Source: an uncultured Balneolaceae bacterium (GTDB lineage Bacteria; Bacteroidota; Rhodothermia; Balneolales; Balneolaceae). From it: 24,340 nucleotides of DNA. Both the position numbers and the translations under genes were made by a program. Location: the NCBI GenBank assembly GCA_938003885.1, contig CALKWT010000225.1, forward strand, positions 1-24,340, read 5' to 3'. The notes beneath the pieces were generated by a model. The model worked only from the letters and a program-made list of their open reading frames with translations, did no database searches and was not told where the DNA came from. Positions 1-9,588 of this stretch are shown here, piece after piece. Each line of letters starts with the position of its first letter. Position 1 is the first letter of the stretch.

Positions 1-1013
1 GATGGATTGAACACACATTACAGAACAGAGCCAAATCCAAGGCCGCTATATCAGAAATAGTTGGTTTTGAATTCAAGAATGAGTTGGCGCCGGACATAGA
101 AAAGCAGTGGGCTTTGTTATACAAAAAAACGGCGGGAGATCAGAAGAAGGAATCGAGACGATTAACCGGTAGGGAATTAAACTGGATTGTTCGCGCAGTT
201 GCAGTTCTGATCCTGGTTTCAACCGTTTGGGCGGGCAGCCATCTCTTTTCAAATGATGGTATGCCTGTTACCCAGCTTGAACAGCTGATAGAAGAGACTA
301 CGCTGCGGACAGCGGAGAATGAGCAGAAAATCATGAGGTTTTCCAACGGTTCAAGCATCGTATTAAACAGTAACTCAACCATTACCTACAGTACCGGGCA
401 GGTGAACAGCCAGACCATTCAGGTTTTCCTGGATGGAGAAGCCTGGTTTGTGGCAGATGATGATCCCGGCCTGCCGGGTCCGGCATTTTCAATTTCTACA
501 CCCAACGGCATCATTGAGGATATCGGTACAGAATTTCTGGTCTCTGTTGGAGATACCGGTTCCCGTGTTGTCGTACAGGAAGGCGTTGTTGAGATCTTCC
601 CCTCCAGGCACCAGGCTGATTTCAACCCTCCGAATTATAAAGAGATTTCTTCTTATCGGGCAGAAAAAGGAGAATTGATAGAATTTACTCATGAGAATAT
701 TTTAGACAGAAGAAATGTAAACACAACATTTTATACCTCATGGGCTACTGGATTTATGCAGCTGGATCGTACTTCACTGGATGAGTTTTCGAGGTACATA
801 GAGCAGCGTTATGACGTGAGAACAGTGATTGCAGATGCAGAACTTTCAGGGATTACCCTGGACGGGGCGGTATACTTTAGAACTCTTGAAGATCTGGTCC
901 AATCTGTATCACAAGTAACAGGAATCCCGGTCTACCGATCTGCAGAAAGAGATACGGTCTATATCGGGAATCCAAATAGCAGGGCAACCAAAACACAGGA
1001 TGAACATGATTGA
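1..1013 (+). CDS. FecR-family anti-sigma factor (5' end outside window)
   Basis: The frame is open from the left edge (first full codon at base 3) to the TGA at 1011-1013, so the true start lies upstream; the TTG at 84 is not a convincing start. The early residues (WIEHTLQNRAKS) resemble the N-terminal cytoplasmic FecR domain that holds an ECF sigma factor. One membrane segment follows (WIVRAVAVLILVSTVWAG, about bases 184-240). Next comes a periplasmic FecR domain with FSNGSSIVLNSNSTITYS, FLDGEAWF and VVVQEGVVEIF. The C-terminal part (SWATGFMQLDRTSLDEFSRY and onward) is DUF4974-like. Proteins of this kind read the state of a TonB-dependent receptor with an STN domain and release an ECF sigma factor. 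The receptor directly downstream has an STN domain, which fits. The cognate sigma gene is expected just left of the window. Confidence 0.9.
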   Translation, partial: WIEHTLQNRAKSKAAISEIVGFEFKNELAPDIEKQWALLYKKTAGDQKKESRRLTGRELNWIVRAVAVLILVSTVWAGSHLFSNDGMPVTQLEQLIEETTLRTAENEQKIMRFSNGSSIVLNSNSTITYSTGQVNSQTIQVFLDGEAWFVADDDPGLPGPAFSISTPNGIIEDIGTEFLVSVGDTGSRVVVQEGVVEIFPSRHQADFNPPNYKEISSYRAEKGELIEFTHENILDRRNVNTTFYTSWATGFMQLDRTSLDEFSRYIEQRYDVRTVIADAELSGITLDGAVYFRTLEDLVQSVSQVTGIPVYRSAERDTVYIGNPNSRATKTQDEHD

Positions 1014-1098
1014 CCGCTTACGGTCAGACCCTCTTCAGTAAGAAAGGAGAAACTCATTTTAATCCTCATCGAAAGCAAAACAAATAATAAATGTGATT

Positions 1099-4000
1099 AT
1101 GAAATGTGATGTTACCATGAATCGATTACTAGTAGCATTGAGCATGTTTGTAATCTGTCTTACAGGTTACACCAGTCAGGCTCTGGCGCAAGCTCAGGCT
1201 CTGGGTTCACTTCTGAACTCAGACAGCCAGCTCTACTTTGAAGAGAAAGTTGAGCGCGGAATGGAACTGGAGGAAGCGCTTAAGCTCCTTGAAAAAAAGT
1301 ACAATGTGGTATTTCTGTACAAAACAGATGCCGTGGAAGGCAAAGAGGTGTCTGGTTCATACTATCTGCCGGAGAGACTTGAAGAGGCCCTCGTTACTTT
1401 ACTTGCCGGAGAAAACAGCGAACTTGACTACTCTTATATCAACCCCAAAACATACGGAATATATGTAGCGGATCGGTCAGGCACGTCCGAAGTCGATGAG
1501 TCTGTTGAAGCGGTTCAGCACTCTGTAACGGGACGGGTAACGGATTTACAAACGGGGGAACCACTTCCTGGCGTGAATGTGATATTGAAATCATACGACA
1601 GAGGCGCCGCTACAGATCTCGATGGGATCTATGAGGTCGTAGCCGAGAGCCCGCAAGATACGCTGATCTTTACCTACATCGGATATCAGACACAGGAAAT
1701 TCCACTGAATGGGAGAACCGCACTGGACGTGGAGATGTCTCCGCAGGCTATTAGTGGTGAGGAGTTGGTTGTGGTAGGGTATGGTGTACAAGAACGTGCA
1801 TCGGTAACTGGTTCGGTGGCTAATGTGCAGGCAAGGGATCTGGAGCGAGTACCTGCGACAACTGCCAGTGCTGCACTAGCCGGAAAACTGCCCGGGCTTT
1901 CATTTAAACAAGCCGATGGACGACCGGGGGGGAGTGCGAATATTCAGATCAGAAATATGGGAACTCCTCTGTTTGTAATTGATGGCATTCAAAAGGACCA
2001 GGGACAGTTTAATAACCTGGCACCCGGAGATATCGAAAGTATTACGATCCTTAAAGATGCTTCTGCCGCCGTATATGGTTCACGAGCCGCCAACGGAGTG
2101 ATTGTGGTTACCACAAAGCAGGGGAACAGGGGACAGGCCCCCACCATCAATATCAACTCATACTATGGGTGGAAAAACTGGACACGTTTCCCCAGAGGGG
2201 TTAATGCCTATGAGTGGATGAGTGGATTGGCAGAGGCGGAGATGAATCAGTTTGGCAATACCAATGTCACCCCGGAAGAGCTGTCACGCTGGAGAGAAGG
2301 GACTGAGCAAGGGTACCGAAGTTTCGATTGGTACGATTTTATGATCGATCCTGCACCCATGAGTTCAGTAAATGTGAACGTCTCAGGTGGTTCCGAGCGG
2401 ACGAACTATTACCTATCGGTAAACAGACTCGACGAAACGGCTGTTTTCGGAGATGAATTTGAATTTAACAGAACCAATATACAGTCGAATATTAATACCA
2501 GTATAACAGATGCTTTAACTGTCGGAGCGCAAATTAATGGAAGAATAGAAAGCAGGGAGAATCCCGGAGTGCCCGGAATAGACGATTACTGGCAGCCAAG
2601 GTTTGCTTTGTTTAGAAACAGACCCACCGAGAGGCCCTATGCCAATGATCATCCGGATTACCCGGCTGATATCAATAATATTGAAACCAACTGGGCACTG
2701 CTAAATTACGATAGAACCGGATGGCTGGACGACACCTGGAAAGTTTTACAGCTCAACTTCAATGCGGAATATGAACTGCCGATCCCCGGTCTGGGTGTGG
2801 CAGGCATGGTCTCCTACTATGTTGCGGATAATGTTTGGGATAACCATGAATATCGATACGATGTGTTTACCTATTACGCGGATGAAGATGAGTATGTAAG
2901 AACCGGAGGAAATGACAATCCATACAGGGGAAGAGAGCAGGTGAAAATCACCGAAAATGTTTATCAGTTTCATATAAATTATGAAACCATGCTTAATGAA
3001 CGTCATTCAATTAGTGCTCTTGCAATGTCAGAGTTTTATGAAAGGAGCTGGCTGCGCCATTGGGCACATTCAGTACCCCCGACCGACGACCTGTATCTGT
3101 TTCAATTTCCTGACATGACATCCTATGAGGATCAGGAATCCGAGCAAGCCAGAATCGGATATGTGGGTAGGATAAATTATTCGTTTGATGAGAAATACCT
3201 GCTTGAACTAAGCGGCCGGTACGACGCCTCCTGGCAATTTCCGCCGGATAACCGGTGGGGGTTCTTTCCTTCTGTTTCCGTTGGCTGGGTACTGTCACGG
3301 GAAGGTTTTATGGATTCTCTGGTAGATAACAGCCAGCTGGATGAGCTGAAGCTGCGGGTATCCTACGGACAGCTGGGTGATGATGGCGTAGGTCTGGGTT
3401 CTTTTGATTATTTGCCGGGCTATAACTATGGAACCTCAAATGTTATTATTGACGGTCAGATGATCCGGGGAGCCAGAGACCGGGGAATACCCATTGACAA
3501 CCTGAGCTGGTACACCAGTAACATCTTTAATGCCGGGATGGACTTTATGATTGGAAATGGAAAGCTGGGCGGATCCATCGACTATTTCTACAGAAAGCGA
3601 GACGGCCTGCGCGGAACCAGGAATGACGTATTTCTGCCTCATGAACTCGGGTATGGATTACGGGAAGAGAATTTGAACAGTGATGCTCATACCGGTGGTG
3701 AAATTGCTCTGCACTACTTAGGCAATGCAGGTGAATTAAACTATCGTATTGGCGGTAATTTTTCTTTTGCAAGGAGCAAACATCTCTCCACCTACAATCC
3801 GACATTTAGCAGCTCCTGGGATCAATATCGACACTCCATTGAAGACAGATGGGCCGGTATTTTCTGGGGTTATCAGGTGATCGGTCAATTCCAATCACAG
3901 GAGGAGATTAATAATTATCCTGTAAATATTGACGGGGAAGGTAATACAACCATCCTTCCCGGGGATCTGATCTATAAAGATGTCAATGGTGATGGTAAAA

Positions 4001-4557
4001 TTGACGGATATGATGAACGGCCAATCGGTTACGGTGCAGGATGGTCCCCCATTATCAATGGTGGTATCAATGTAAGTATGAACTATAAGAATTTCGACCT
4101 GCACATGGATTTCTCCGCCGGTTCGATGTACAGCACTAACCGACACTGGGAAATGAGAATTCCATTTCAGAATGGTGGAAACCTTCTTTCAGATATGTAT
4201 GAAGACCGCTGGCACAGAGAGGATCCGTTCGACCTGAACAGTCCCTGGGTATCGGGAGGGAATCCCGCGTTGAGATATAACACATCTCAGCATAGCAATT
4301 ACAATCGGAATTCGGATTGGTGGCTTACCAACGTGAGCTACTTGAGACTTCGGACGTTCGAAATCGGCTACACCATGCCCGCATCCATGCTTGAGTGGCT
4401 CAACATGCGCACTGCCCGTGTGTATTTAAATACATATAACCTGTTCTCCCTCGACAATGTGCGTCAATTTGGTGTGGATCCGGAGATCAATGATGACAAC
4501 GGACTCCAATATCCGCAAAACGTCCAGTTTAATATTGGAATTAATATTTCCATCTAA
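1099..4557 (+). CDS. SusC/RagA-type TonB-linked outer-membrane receptor with STN domain
   Basis: Imports glycan fragments through the outer membrane together with SusD. I chose the ATG at 1099; GTG 1093 and ATG 1117 are alternatives, and 1117 gives a compact signal peptide (MNRLLVALSMFVICLTGY...SQALAQ). Order of domains: signal peptide; STN domain about residues 50-120 (LEEALKLLEKKYNVVFLYK); carboxypeptidase-regulatory-like domain about 142-215 (VTGRVTDLQTGEPLPGVNV, TDLDGIYEV, IGYQTQEI); TonB-box-like EELVVVGYG; plug about 220-342 (IQIRNMGTPLFVIDGI, ILKDASAAVYGSRAANGVI); then the 22-strand barrel to the C-terminus (QNVQFNIGINISI). The length, about 1150 residues, is usual for STN-containing SusC. 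It sits 85 bp after the FecR gene and 14 bp before SusD. The STN domain together with FecR implies signalling to an ECF sigma factor. The family is certain; the substrate is not shown. Confidence 0.96.
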   Translation: MKCDVTMNRLLVALSMFVICLTGYTSQALAQAQALGSLLNSDSQLYFEEKVERGMELEEALKLLEKKYNVVFLYKTDAVEGKEVSGSYYLPERLEEALVTLLAGENSELDYSYINPKTYGIYVADRSGTSEVDESVEAVQHSVTGRVTDLQTGEPLPGVNVILKSYDRGAATDLDGIYEVVAESPQDTLIFTYIGYQTQEIPLNGRTALDVEMSPQAISGEELVVVGYGVQERASVTGSVANVQARDLERVPATTASAALAGKLPGLSFKQADGRPGGSANIQIRNMGTPLFVIDGIQKDQGQFNNLAPGDIESITILKDASAAVYGSRAANGVIVVTTKQGNRGQAPTININSYYGWKNWTRFPRGVNAYEWMSGLAEAEMNQFGNTNVTPEELSRWREGTEQGYRSFDWYDFMIDPAPMSSVNVNVSGGSERTNYYLSVNRLDETAVFGDEFEFNRTNIQSNINTSITDALTVGAQINGRIESRENPGVPGIDDYWQPRFALFRNRPTERPYANDHPDYPADINNIETNWALLNYDRTGWLDDTWKVLQLNFNAEYELPIPGLGVAGMVSYYVADNVWDNHEYRYDVFTYYADEDEYVRTGGNDNPYRGREQVKITENVYQFHINYETMLNERHSISALAMSEFYERSWLRHWAHSVPPTDDLYLFQFPDMTSYEDQESEQARIGYVGRINYSFDEKYLLELSGRYDASWQFPPDNRWGFFPSVSVGWVLSREGFMDSLVDNSQLDELKLRVSYGQLGDDGVGLGSFDYLPGYNYGTSNVIIDGQMIRGARDRGIPIDNLSWYTSNIFNAGMDFMIGNGKLGGSIDYFYRKRDGLRGTRNDVFLPHELGYGLREENLNSDAHTGGEIALHYLGNAGELNYRIGGNFSFARSKHLSTYNPTFSSSWDQYRHSIEDRWAGIFWGYQVIGQFQSQEEINNYPVNIDGEGNTTILPGDLIYKDVNGDGKIDGYDERPIGYGAGWSPIINGGINVSMNYKNFDLHMDFSAGSMYSTNRHWEMRIPFQNGGNLLSDMYEDRWHREDPFDLNSPWVSGGNPALRYNTSQHSNYNRNSDWWLTNVSYLRLRTFEIGYTMPASMLEWLNMRTARVYLNTYNLFSLDNVRQFGVDPEINDDNGLQYPQNVQFNIGINISI

Positions 4558-4571
4558 ACAATATCTATATC

Positions 4572-6467
4572 ATGAAGAAAATAAAAGATTTAATACCGGC
4601 TAAAATGCTCCTGATGGGCCTGCTTTTTGCAGGCACCTTCGTAGCGTGCGAGTCAAATTTCCTGGACAGAAACCCCACAGATATCCTCCTGGAGGATCAA
4701 ATGTGGTCAAACGAACAGAATGTTCTGTCGCTGCTGGCAGACCTTTACGATCGGCTGCCAGAGTATCAACAAATTCAGGGGTGGTGGGAGTTCACCAACT
4801 TTGATGATGCTTTTGCATCCAACGCCGGGGATTACTGGCGGCATCAGGAGCAAAGTTTTCCTTACGACTGGTGGGGATATTGGGACTATGGCTACATACG
4901 TGAAATTAACCTCTTTATCGAGAAAGGGGAGGCGACGGACCAGCTTCCGCCGGAAGTCGTTACCCGCTATCTGGCTGAAGCGCGGTTTATCAGAGCCATG
5001 GTCTACTTTGAGTTGGTCAAGCGCATGGGGGGTGTCCCTTTGATACTCGAATCTCTGGAATACGATTATAGTGGAGATGCATCGTACCTCCGGCATCCCA
5101 GAGCCAAAGAGCATGAGATCTACGATTTTGTGATCAGTGAAGCCGAAGAACTCAAATCGATTCTTCCAGATGATGCGGGTCAGAAAACCAGAGCGACCAA
5201 AGCAGCCGCTTTAGCACTGCAGTCACGCGCCGCCCTGTATGCCGGTTCCATTGCCAACCATGGAGCGTCGACACCATCTGTTTCCACACCAGGAGGGGAG
5301 GTGGGAATACCTGAAGAGATGGCTCAGGGATATTACGAAACTGCCCTGCGTGCCTCTGAAGAGATCATCCAGAGCGGAAACTATGCACTTTATCAGGAAC
5401 TGGAGGATCCCTCTGAAAACTTTGCCAACCTCTTTTTAGATAAATCCAGCAATTCGGAAATGATCTTTGTCAAGGATTATCTGGAAAATGGCAGGACTCA
5501 CGGCTTTACATTTGAGGTCATGCCGCGTTCATTGCGGGAAGACAACACCAGCGGCGGAAAGCTCAACCCTTCATTGAATCTGGTGCAGACATTCGAACTG
5601 TTAGATAACACTTTCGAACCTCTCCAAAATCGGGATCCACAAACTGGTGAGTATATCTACTATGATGATCCTCTCGACATTTTTGCAAATCGCGATGGCC
5701 GACTTGCGGGTACGGTTATACTTCCCGGTTCCACTTTCCGAGGAAGTCCGGTAGACATATGGGCTGGTTATAAACTGGCTGACGGATCGATTGTTACCTC
5801 AAACTCGCTTGGGGGCCGCTCACAACTTCCCGGAGAGTCGGGCGAGACGCAGGTTGTCGGGTTCGACGGACCCATTGATCAGCTGGAATGGGCGACACAG
5901 ACCGGTTTTTATATTCGAAAGTTCGTGGACCTGAGTTCTGGCTCCGGTAACCGCGGTACCATGAGTGATGTGTGGTGGGTTCGTTTTCGATACGCCGAAA
6001 TTCTTCTCAATGCCGCTGAGGCAGCTTTTGAATTGGGCAATTCTGCACTTGCCGCAGAATACATGAATGAAGTACGGCGTCGGGCAGGATTCTCGGAAGA
6101 TTTATCACCTGCTGAGATCACATTCGATCGAATTGTCAACGAAAGAAAGGTGGAACTGGCATTTGAGAATCATATTCTGTGGGATAACAAGCGATGGAGA
6201 ATAGCGCACAAAGTCTGGAACGGCAACACAACCGATCTGACAGAAAACCCGGGTGTAGCCGATGAAACAAGCACACGTCCATTCGGCTTATGGCCATATC
6301 GTGTTCACAATCCAGGGAGTGAAAATCATGGAAAATGGGTATTTGATGTGAGGGTACCAAGTCCGGTTACAAATGCCAAATACTTCCGGTTGGGAAATTA
6401 CTATTCCTGGATCAGCAATGATATCAGAACAGCAAACCCTCTGATTGTACAAAACCCCAACCAATAA
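4572..6467 (+). CDS. RagB/SusD-family glycan-binding lipoprotein
   Basis: Surface lipoprotein that forms the lid over the SusC barrel and captures glycan. The signal peptide ends in a lipobox with Cys26 (GTFVACES); the residues after the Cys include an acidic one, as in surface-exported Bacteroidota lipoproteins. The mature N-terminus NFLDRNPTD is the classic SusD opening. An N-terminal TPR-like part (YLAEARFIRAMVYFELVKRM, GGVPLI) and the C-terminal SusD part (RYAEILLNAAEAAFELGN, EYMNEVRRRAGF, IVNERKVELAFENHILWDNK) are all present. The 631 residues match the family. ATG at 4572 lies 14 bp after the SusC stop, so the two are co-transcribed. It is rich in Trp and Tyr near the N-terminus (WWEFTNFDDAF, YDWWGYWDYGY), which could supply sugar-stacking surfaces. 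Confidence 0.96.
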   Translation: MKKIKDLIPAKMLLMGLLFAGTFVACESNFLDRNPTDILLEDQMWSNEQNVLSLLADLYDRLPEYQQIQGWWEFTNFDDAFASNAGDYWRHQEQSFPYDWWGYWDYGYIREINLFIEKGEATDQLPPEVVTRYLAEARFIRAMVYFELVKRMGGVPLILESLEYDYSGDASYLRHPRAKEHEIYDFVISEAEELKSILPDDAGQKTRATKAAALALQSRAALYAGSIANHGASTPSVSTPGGEVGIPEEMAQGYYETALRASEEIIQSGNYALYQELEDPSENFANLFLDKSSNSEMIFVKDYLENGRTHGFTFEVMPRSLREDNTSGGKLNPSLNLVQTFELLDNTFEPLQNRDPQTGEYIYYDDPLDIFANRDGRLAGTVILPGSTFRGSPVDIWAGYKLADGSIVTSNSLGGRSQLPGESGETQVVGFDGPIDQLEWATQTGFYIRKFVDLSSGSGNRGTMSDVWWVRFRYAEILLNAAEAAFELGNSALAAEYMNEVRRRAGFSEDLSPAEITFDRIVNERKVELAFENHILWDNKRWRIAHKVWNGNTTDLTENPGVADETSTRPFGLWPYRVHNPGSENHGKWVFDVRVPSPVTNAKYFRLGNYYSWISNDIRTANPLIVQNPNQ

Positions 6468-6497
6468 GAACGTATCATAAATTTAATATCAGATATC

Positions 6498-7199
6498 ATG
6501 GATAAATTATTAAAAATGGCGACGGGTTTGAGTTTGGTTATCCTGCTTGCAAGTTGCGAATATGATAATTACGACGAACCCGATCTGACGCTGGATGGAC
6601 ATATCGTGTACCAGGGTGATCCGATCGGGGTGAGTTACAACGATGTGTCGCTGGAACTTTGGGAAATGGGCTGGCAGGAACAAGCCCCGATCAATGTAGC
6701 AATTGATCAGGACGGTTCATTTTCCGCCCTGCTCTTTAAGGGGGACTACAAGCTGGTGATACCTGCAGGAAGAGGCCCCTTCCGCTCTTTGATAAATGCG
6801 GAAACTCAGTCCGACACCCTCTTAGTGAATCTGAGTGGAAGCACCCATCTGGATGTTGAAGTGATGCCCTACTACATGTTCCGGAATCATGAGTTCAGCC
6901 TTACAGGTGGTGAAGTTCAGGCTACTTTTACACTTGAGAAGATTTTAACCGGTGAGGAGGGTGCGGATATTGAAGAGGTCTCTCTGTACCTAAGTAAAAC
7001 ACAATTTGTGGATAACCGAACCAGTGTAGCAGAGGCCCATCTTCCGGGACATGAGCTGCAAAATCTGTCGGGTATTCAGCTGGAGGTAAGTGTGCCTGAG
7101 ATGGTACCTTCGCAGGACTATCTGTTTGTACGGATCGGAGTCCGGATTCAGGGAGTGGAGCACCGGCTCTTTTCCGAGGTTGAACGAATAGAACTTTAA
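6498..7199 (+). CDS. DUF3823-type SusCD-associated lipoprotein
   Basis: Small lipoprotein (233 residues) with lipobox Cys20 (VILLASCEYDNYDEPD). The acidic stretch after the Cys suggests display on the cell surface. The core (LDGHIVYQGDPIGV, DQDGSFSALLFKGDYKLVIP, GPFRSL) matches the DUF3823 family as I know it: a beta-sandwich protein regularly encoded directly after SusCD pairs and presumed to bind glycan. The second half (about residues 130-233) looks like another beta-sandwich. It begins 30 bp after the SusD stop and should share its transcript. No catalytic residues are evident. A role as an auxiliary glycan-binding protein is inferred from family and position, not shown. Confidence 0.85.
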   Translation: MDKLLKMATGLSLVILLASCEYDNYDEPDLTLDGHIVYQGDPIGVSYNDVSLELWEMGWQEQAPINVAIDQDGSFSALLFKGDYKLVIPAGRGPFRSLINAETQSDTLLVNLSGSTHLDVEVMPYYMFRNHEFSLTGGEVQATFTLEKILTGEEGADIEEVSLYLSKTQFVDNRTSVAEAHLPGHELQNLSGIQLEVSVPEMVPSQDYLFVRIGVRIQGVEHRLFSEVERIEL

Positions 7200-7288
7200 T
7201 AAGAGAGGATGGCCGGGCCGGGACTGTTCAAATCTTCGGCAGCCATTCTTCTGATTACAGAAAAGGGAGGGCTTCGTATATTATCGGA

Positions 7289-8341
7289 ATGAGAAAATTT
7301 CTAATGACACTCATCCTGGCGCTGGCAGCAGTACAGTGTACGTCTCAGACTTCCTCTGAAGGTGCGGGCACTCCCTGTGTTTTTTCAAATCCTATTGCCC
7401 CGGGAGCAGATCCCTGGGTACTTGAAAAAGATGGTCTCTATTATTTTAGCGAGTCGCACGGAGGAGCTGTTCACATCTCAGTATCAGAATCCATGACCGA
7501 CATTAAATCAGGCAGTCAGAAGGTGTGGGAACAGCCTCGATCAGGCTGGAATTCGGCTCATCTTTGGGCACCGGAGCTACATTATGTCCGGGGGAATTGG
7601 TATATCTACTATACGGCCGGAGAGTCAGGCCCACCTTTTATTCATCAGCGTTCCGGTGTACTTCGGGCAGTAACCGACGATCCGCTCGGCGAGTATGAAG
7701 ATTTAGGGATGCTCTATACAGGAGACGACATTGCAACAAAAAAAGATGCAAAGTGGGCGATTGACCTGACTGTGCTGGAAATGAACCAACAGCTTTACGC
7801 AATCTGGTCCGGTTGGGAGGAGAACGCTGAGACAGACCGTACCCCGCAGCATATGTACATCGCCCAGATGGAAAATCCGTGGACGGTGAGTTCAAACAGA
7901 GTGAAAATATCCTCACCGGAGGAACCCTGGGAAGCAGGTACGGAGCTGGCCATTAATGAAGGACCGCAGGTTTTAAAAAACGGAAGCGATGTTTTTATTG
8001 TCTACTCTGCAAGTGAATCCTGGCTGCCGACCTATAATCTGGGGCTCCTGAAATTACGATCCCCTGATGCGGACCTTTTGGATCCGCAGAGCTGGGTCAA
8101 AGAAGGATCTGTATTTCAGGGAGAGGGTAACATTTTTGGAGTCGGGCATGCCAGCTTTACAACTTCGCCAGATGGGTCGGAGAACTGGATTTATTACCAT
8201 ACGAAAAGCTCTCCTGATCCGGGATGGAATCGCGCGATCCATCTGCAGCCGTTTAACTGGAGAGAGAACGGGCGTCCTGATTTCGCACGTCCCATACAGC
8301 CCGGCGTAGCTATTGAAAAACCATCCGGATCTTGTTGGTAG
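7289..8341 (+). CDS. Glycoside hydrolase family 43 (alpha-L-arabinofuranosidase/arabinanase/xylosidase type)
   Basis: Secreted five-bladed beta-propeller glycosidase of 350 residues. The three GH43 acidic residues can be placed: general base Asp41 (PGADPWV), pKa-modulating Asp159 (WAIDLTVLE) and general acid Glu224 (INEGPQV). The family motifs LWAPELHYVRGNWYIYYTAG and YYHTKSS are also present. The N-terminus is a signal peptide with Cys17 (AAVQCTSQ); this is a weak lipobox, so a lipoprotein is possible. It lies 89 bp after the DUF3823 gene, making it the glycanase of the SusCD locus. GH43 enzymes act on arabinose- or xylose-containing plant polymers; the GADPW and WAPE pattern is typical of arabinofuranosidase-like members, but I cannot fix the subfamily or linkage. 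There is no accessory carbohydrate-binding domain. An 89-bp spacer without a clear terminator suggests it is read with the SusCD operon. Confidence 0.9.
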   Translation: MRKFLMTLILALAAVQCTSQTSSEGAGTPCVFSNPIAPGADPWVLEKDGLYYFSESHGGAVHISVSESMTDIKSGSQKVWEQPRSGWNSAHLWAPELHYVRGNWYIYYTAGESGPPFIHQRSGVLRAVTDDPLGEYEDLGMLYTGDDIATKKDAKWAIDLTVLEMNQQLYAIWSGWEENAETDRTPQHMYIAQMENPWTVSSNRVKISSPEEPWEAGTELAINEGPQVLKNGSDVFIVYSASESWLPTYNLGLLKLRSPDADLLDPQSWVKEGSVFQGEGNIFGVGHASFTTSPDGSENWIYYHTKSSPDPGWNRAIHLQPFNWRENGRPDFARPIQPGVAIEKPSGSCW

Positions 8342-8568
8342 TAAGAGATGAACTCTTTCGTTCATCAACAGGCTCCGATCTCTCTGTTTATTTTGAAAAA
8401 TTGATTGAATATCACAATATTGCCAGATTGAGTTACAAGATGACAGTCGTGCAATGGATCCTGTTGATGGATCCGGTAATCGGTAAATATCTGTCTCATG
8501 CCATTTCAATTCAGCATGGTATCGGCTCAAAACTCATTCATACACAAACGAATTAAAATCTCATTTTT

Positions 8569-9333
8569 ATGGATACTATTATCAACTACCCGAAAGCTCT
8601 GATTGTGGTTTTGCTTTCAAGCCTGCTGTTTGCGGCCTGTTCGCCCGGTGAAGCGGAGCAGACCGAAGCTGATCAGGAAAGTAACGGCACAGAATCACCG
8701 ACCGTACTCATCGTTGGCGGGCATGCCGATCATGATTTTGACCGCTGGTTTAACCAGGAAGATACCTCCATTCTTCGAAATGCCGGCGCCCAGGTATCCT
8801 ATACAGACGACCCGGATGCCATTGCAGGGCAACTGAATCAGCTCGATATTCTCTTTTTGAGTAATAATCAGCCCCTTCCTGATCCTGAGCTTCAGGAGTC
8901 GATTCATGATTTTGTACGTCAGGGAAACTCTCTGCTTCTTGTTCATGCAGCGATCTGGTATAACTGGCAGGAAGAGTGGCCGGAATACTACCGGGATTTT
9001 ACCGGTGGGGGGAGCCATAGTCATCCGCCATTTGGAGAGTTCGACGTCTATTTGACAGGTGAATTGCATCCGGTGACGGAAGGCCTTCCTGAGCGGTTTA
9101 CCGTGACAGATGAGCTCTACCGGTTTCAGCGGGCAGACGGAGGAACCGATATGAACATCCTTGCCTATGGCATAGAGGCTGAGACGGGTGAAGAGTATCC
9201 GGTGATTTGGACCACTCGGTATGGAGATGGAAAGATTGTGAATATCACACTTGGGCATGATGGGCAGACCCACCAGAGTCCTCTTTATATCACGCTTCTG
9301 GAGAATAGTATTCAGTGGCTAAGTGAGGAGTAG
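8569..9333 (+). CDS. ThuA-domain lipoprotein (class I glutamine-amidotransferase-like fold)
   Basis: A 254-residue lipoprotein with lipobox Cys24 (SLLFAACSP), followed by an acidic linker and a single ThuA domain (about residues 44-252). Motifs seen are VLIVGGHADHDF, DILFLSNNQ, GNSLLLVHAAIWYNW, HPVTEGLPERFTVTDELY and GKIVNITLGHDG. ThuA is named for a trehalose-utilisation gene of Sinorhizobium meliloti, where thuAB is linked to 3-keto-disaccharide metabolism; biochemical function in Bacteroidota is largely unsettled. The equivalent of the amidotransferase Cys nucleophile is absent (LVHAA in its place), as is usual for ThuA, so it is not an amidotransferase. It follows the GH43 gene after a 227-bp spacer. 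This is the first of three ThuA domains in the window; the others are N-terminal parts of the two giant lipoproteins. Confidence 0.88.
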   Translation: MDTIINYPKALIVVLLSSLLFAACSPGEAEQTEADQESNGTESPTVLIVGGHADHDFDRWFNQEDTSILRNAGAQVSYTDDPDAIAGQLNQLDILFLSNNQPLPDPELQESIHDFVRQGNSLLLVHAAIWYNWQEEWPEYYRDFTGGGSHSHPPFGEFDVYLTGELHPVTEGLPERFTVTDELYRFQRADGGTDMNILAYGIEAETGEEYPVIWTTRYGDGKIVNITLGHDGQTHQSPLYITLLENSIQWLSEE

Positions 9334-9497
9334 ATGAAGCATTATGCGGAATGTTCCCCTTCCGTTAAATGAATAGTTCTTAATCTTCTATTTGTGCTAC
9401 TTCAAGGAGTGGCAAAACTGGCATAGAGTGAGGTCAGTACAAGAACCATCCGACCGGTGTTTCTGGAGTTTTGCAGGCGAGCTGTTCTGTTCCAATG

Positions 9498-9512
9498 TCT
9501 GTCAGACTGACG
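9498..9512. promoter_or_regulatory. Two overlapping short palindromes upstream of the cupin gene
   Basis: GTCTG-T-CAGAC and GTCAG-A-CTGAC overlap within 15 bases, about 80 bp before the cupin start codon. Nested dyads of this size can be operators, but five-base arms are also common by chance. No protein is known to bind it and no second copy was seen elsewhere in the window. Confidence 0.15.
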
Positions 9513-9588
9513 TAAGAACCAGGCTATGCCGATAAAACAACTCTCTACAATTTTCATCAACTAACCATTTAATTGCATAGAAAGTTTT

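Noticed and set aside
84..1013. TTG at 84 as the start of the FecR-like gene.
   Set aside because: The frame stays open to the window edge and the upstream residues look like the FecR N-terminal domain, so the gene is cut by the edge.
1051..1063. AACTCATTTTAAT occurs here and again at 11513-11525, each a few tens of bases before a start codon.
   Set aside because: A few exact 13-base matches are expected by chance in a window of this size, and the word is AT-rich leader sequence.
7203..7255. Possible hairpin (GGATGGC with GCCATTC) between the DUF3823 and GH43 genes.
   Set aside because: Long loop, one wobble pair and no T-run; too weak to call a terminator.
8332..8556. Open frame of 74 codons between the GH43 and ThuA genes.
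   Set aside because: It overlaps the GH43 end, starts from a TTG, and its translation has no family resemblance.
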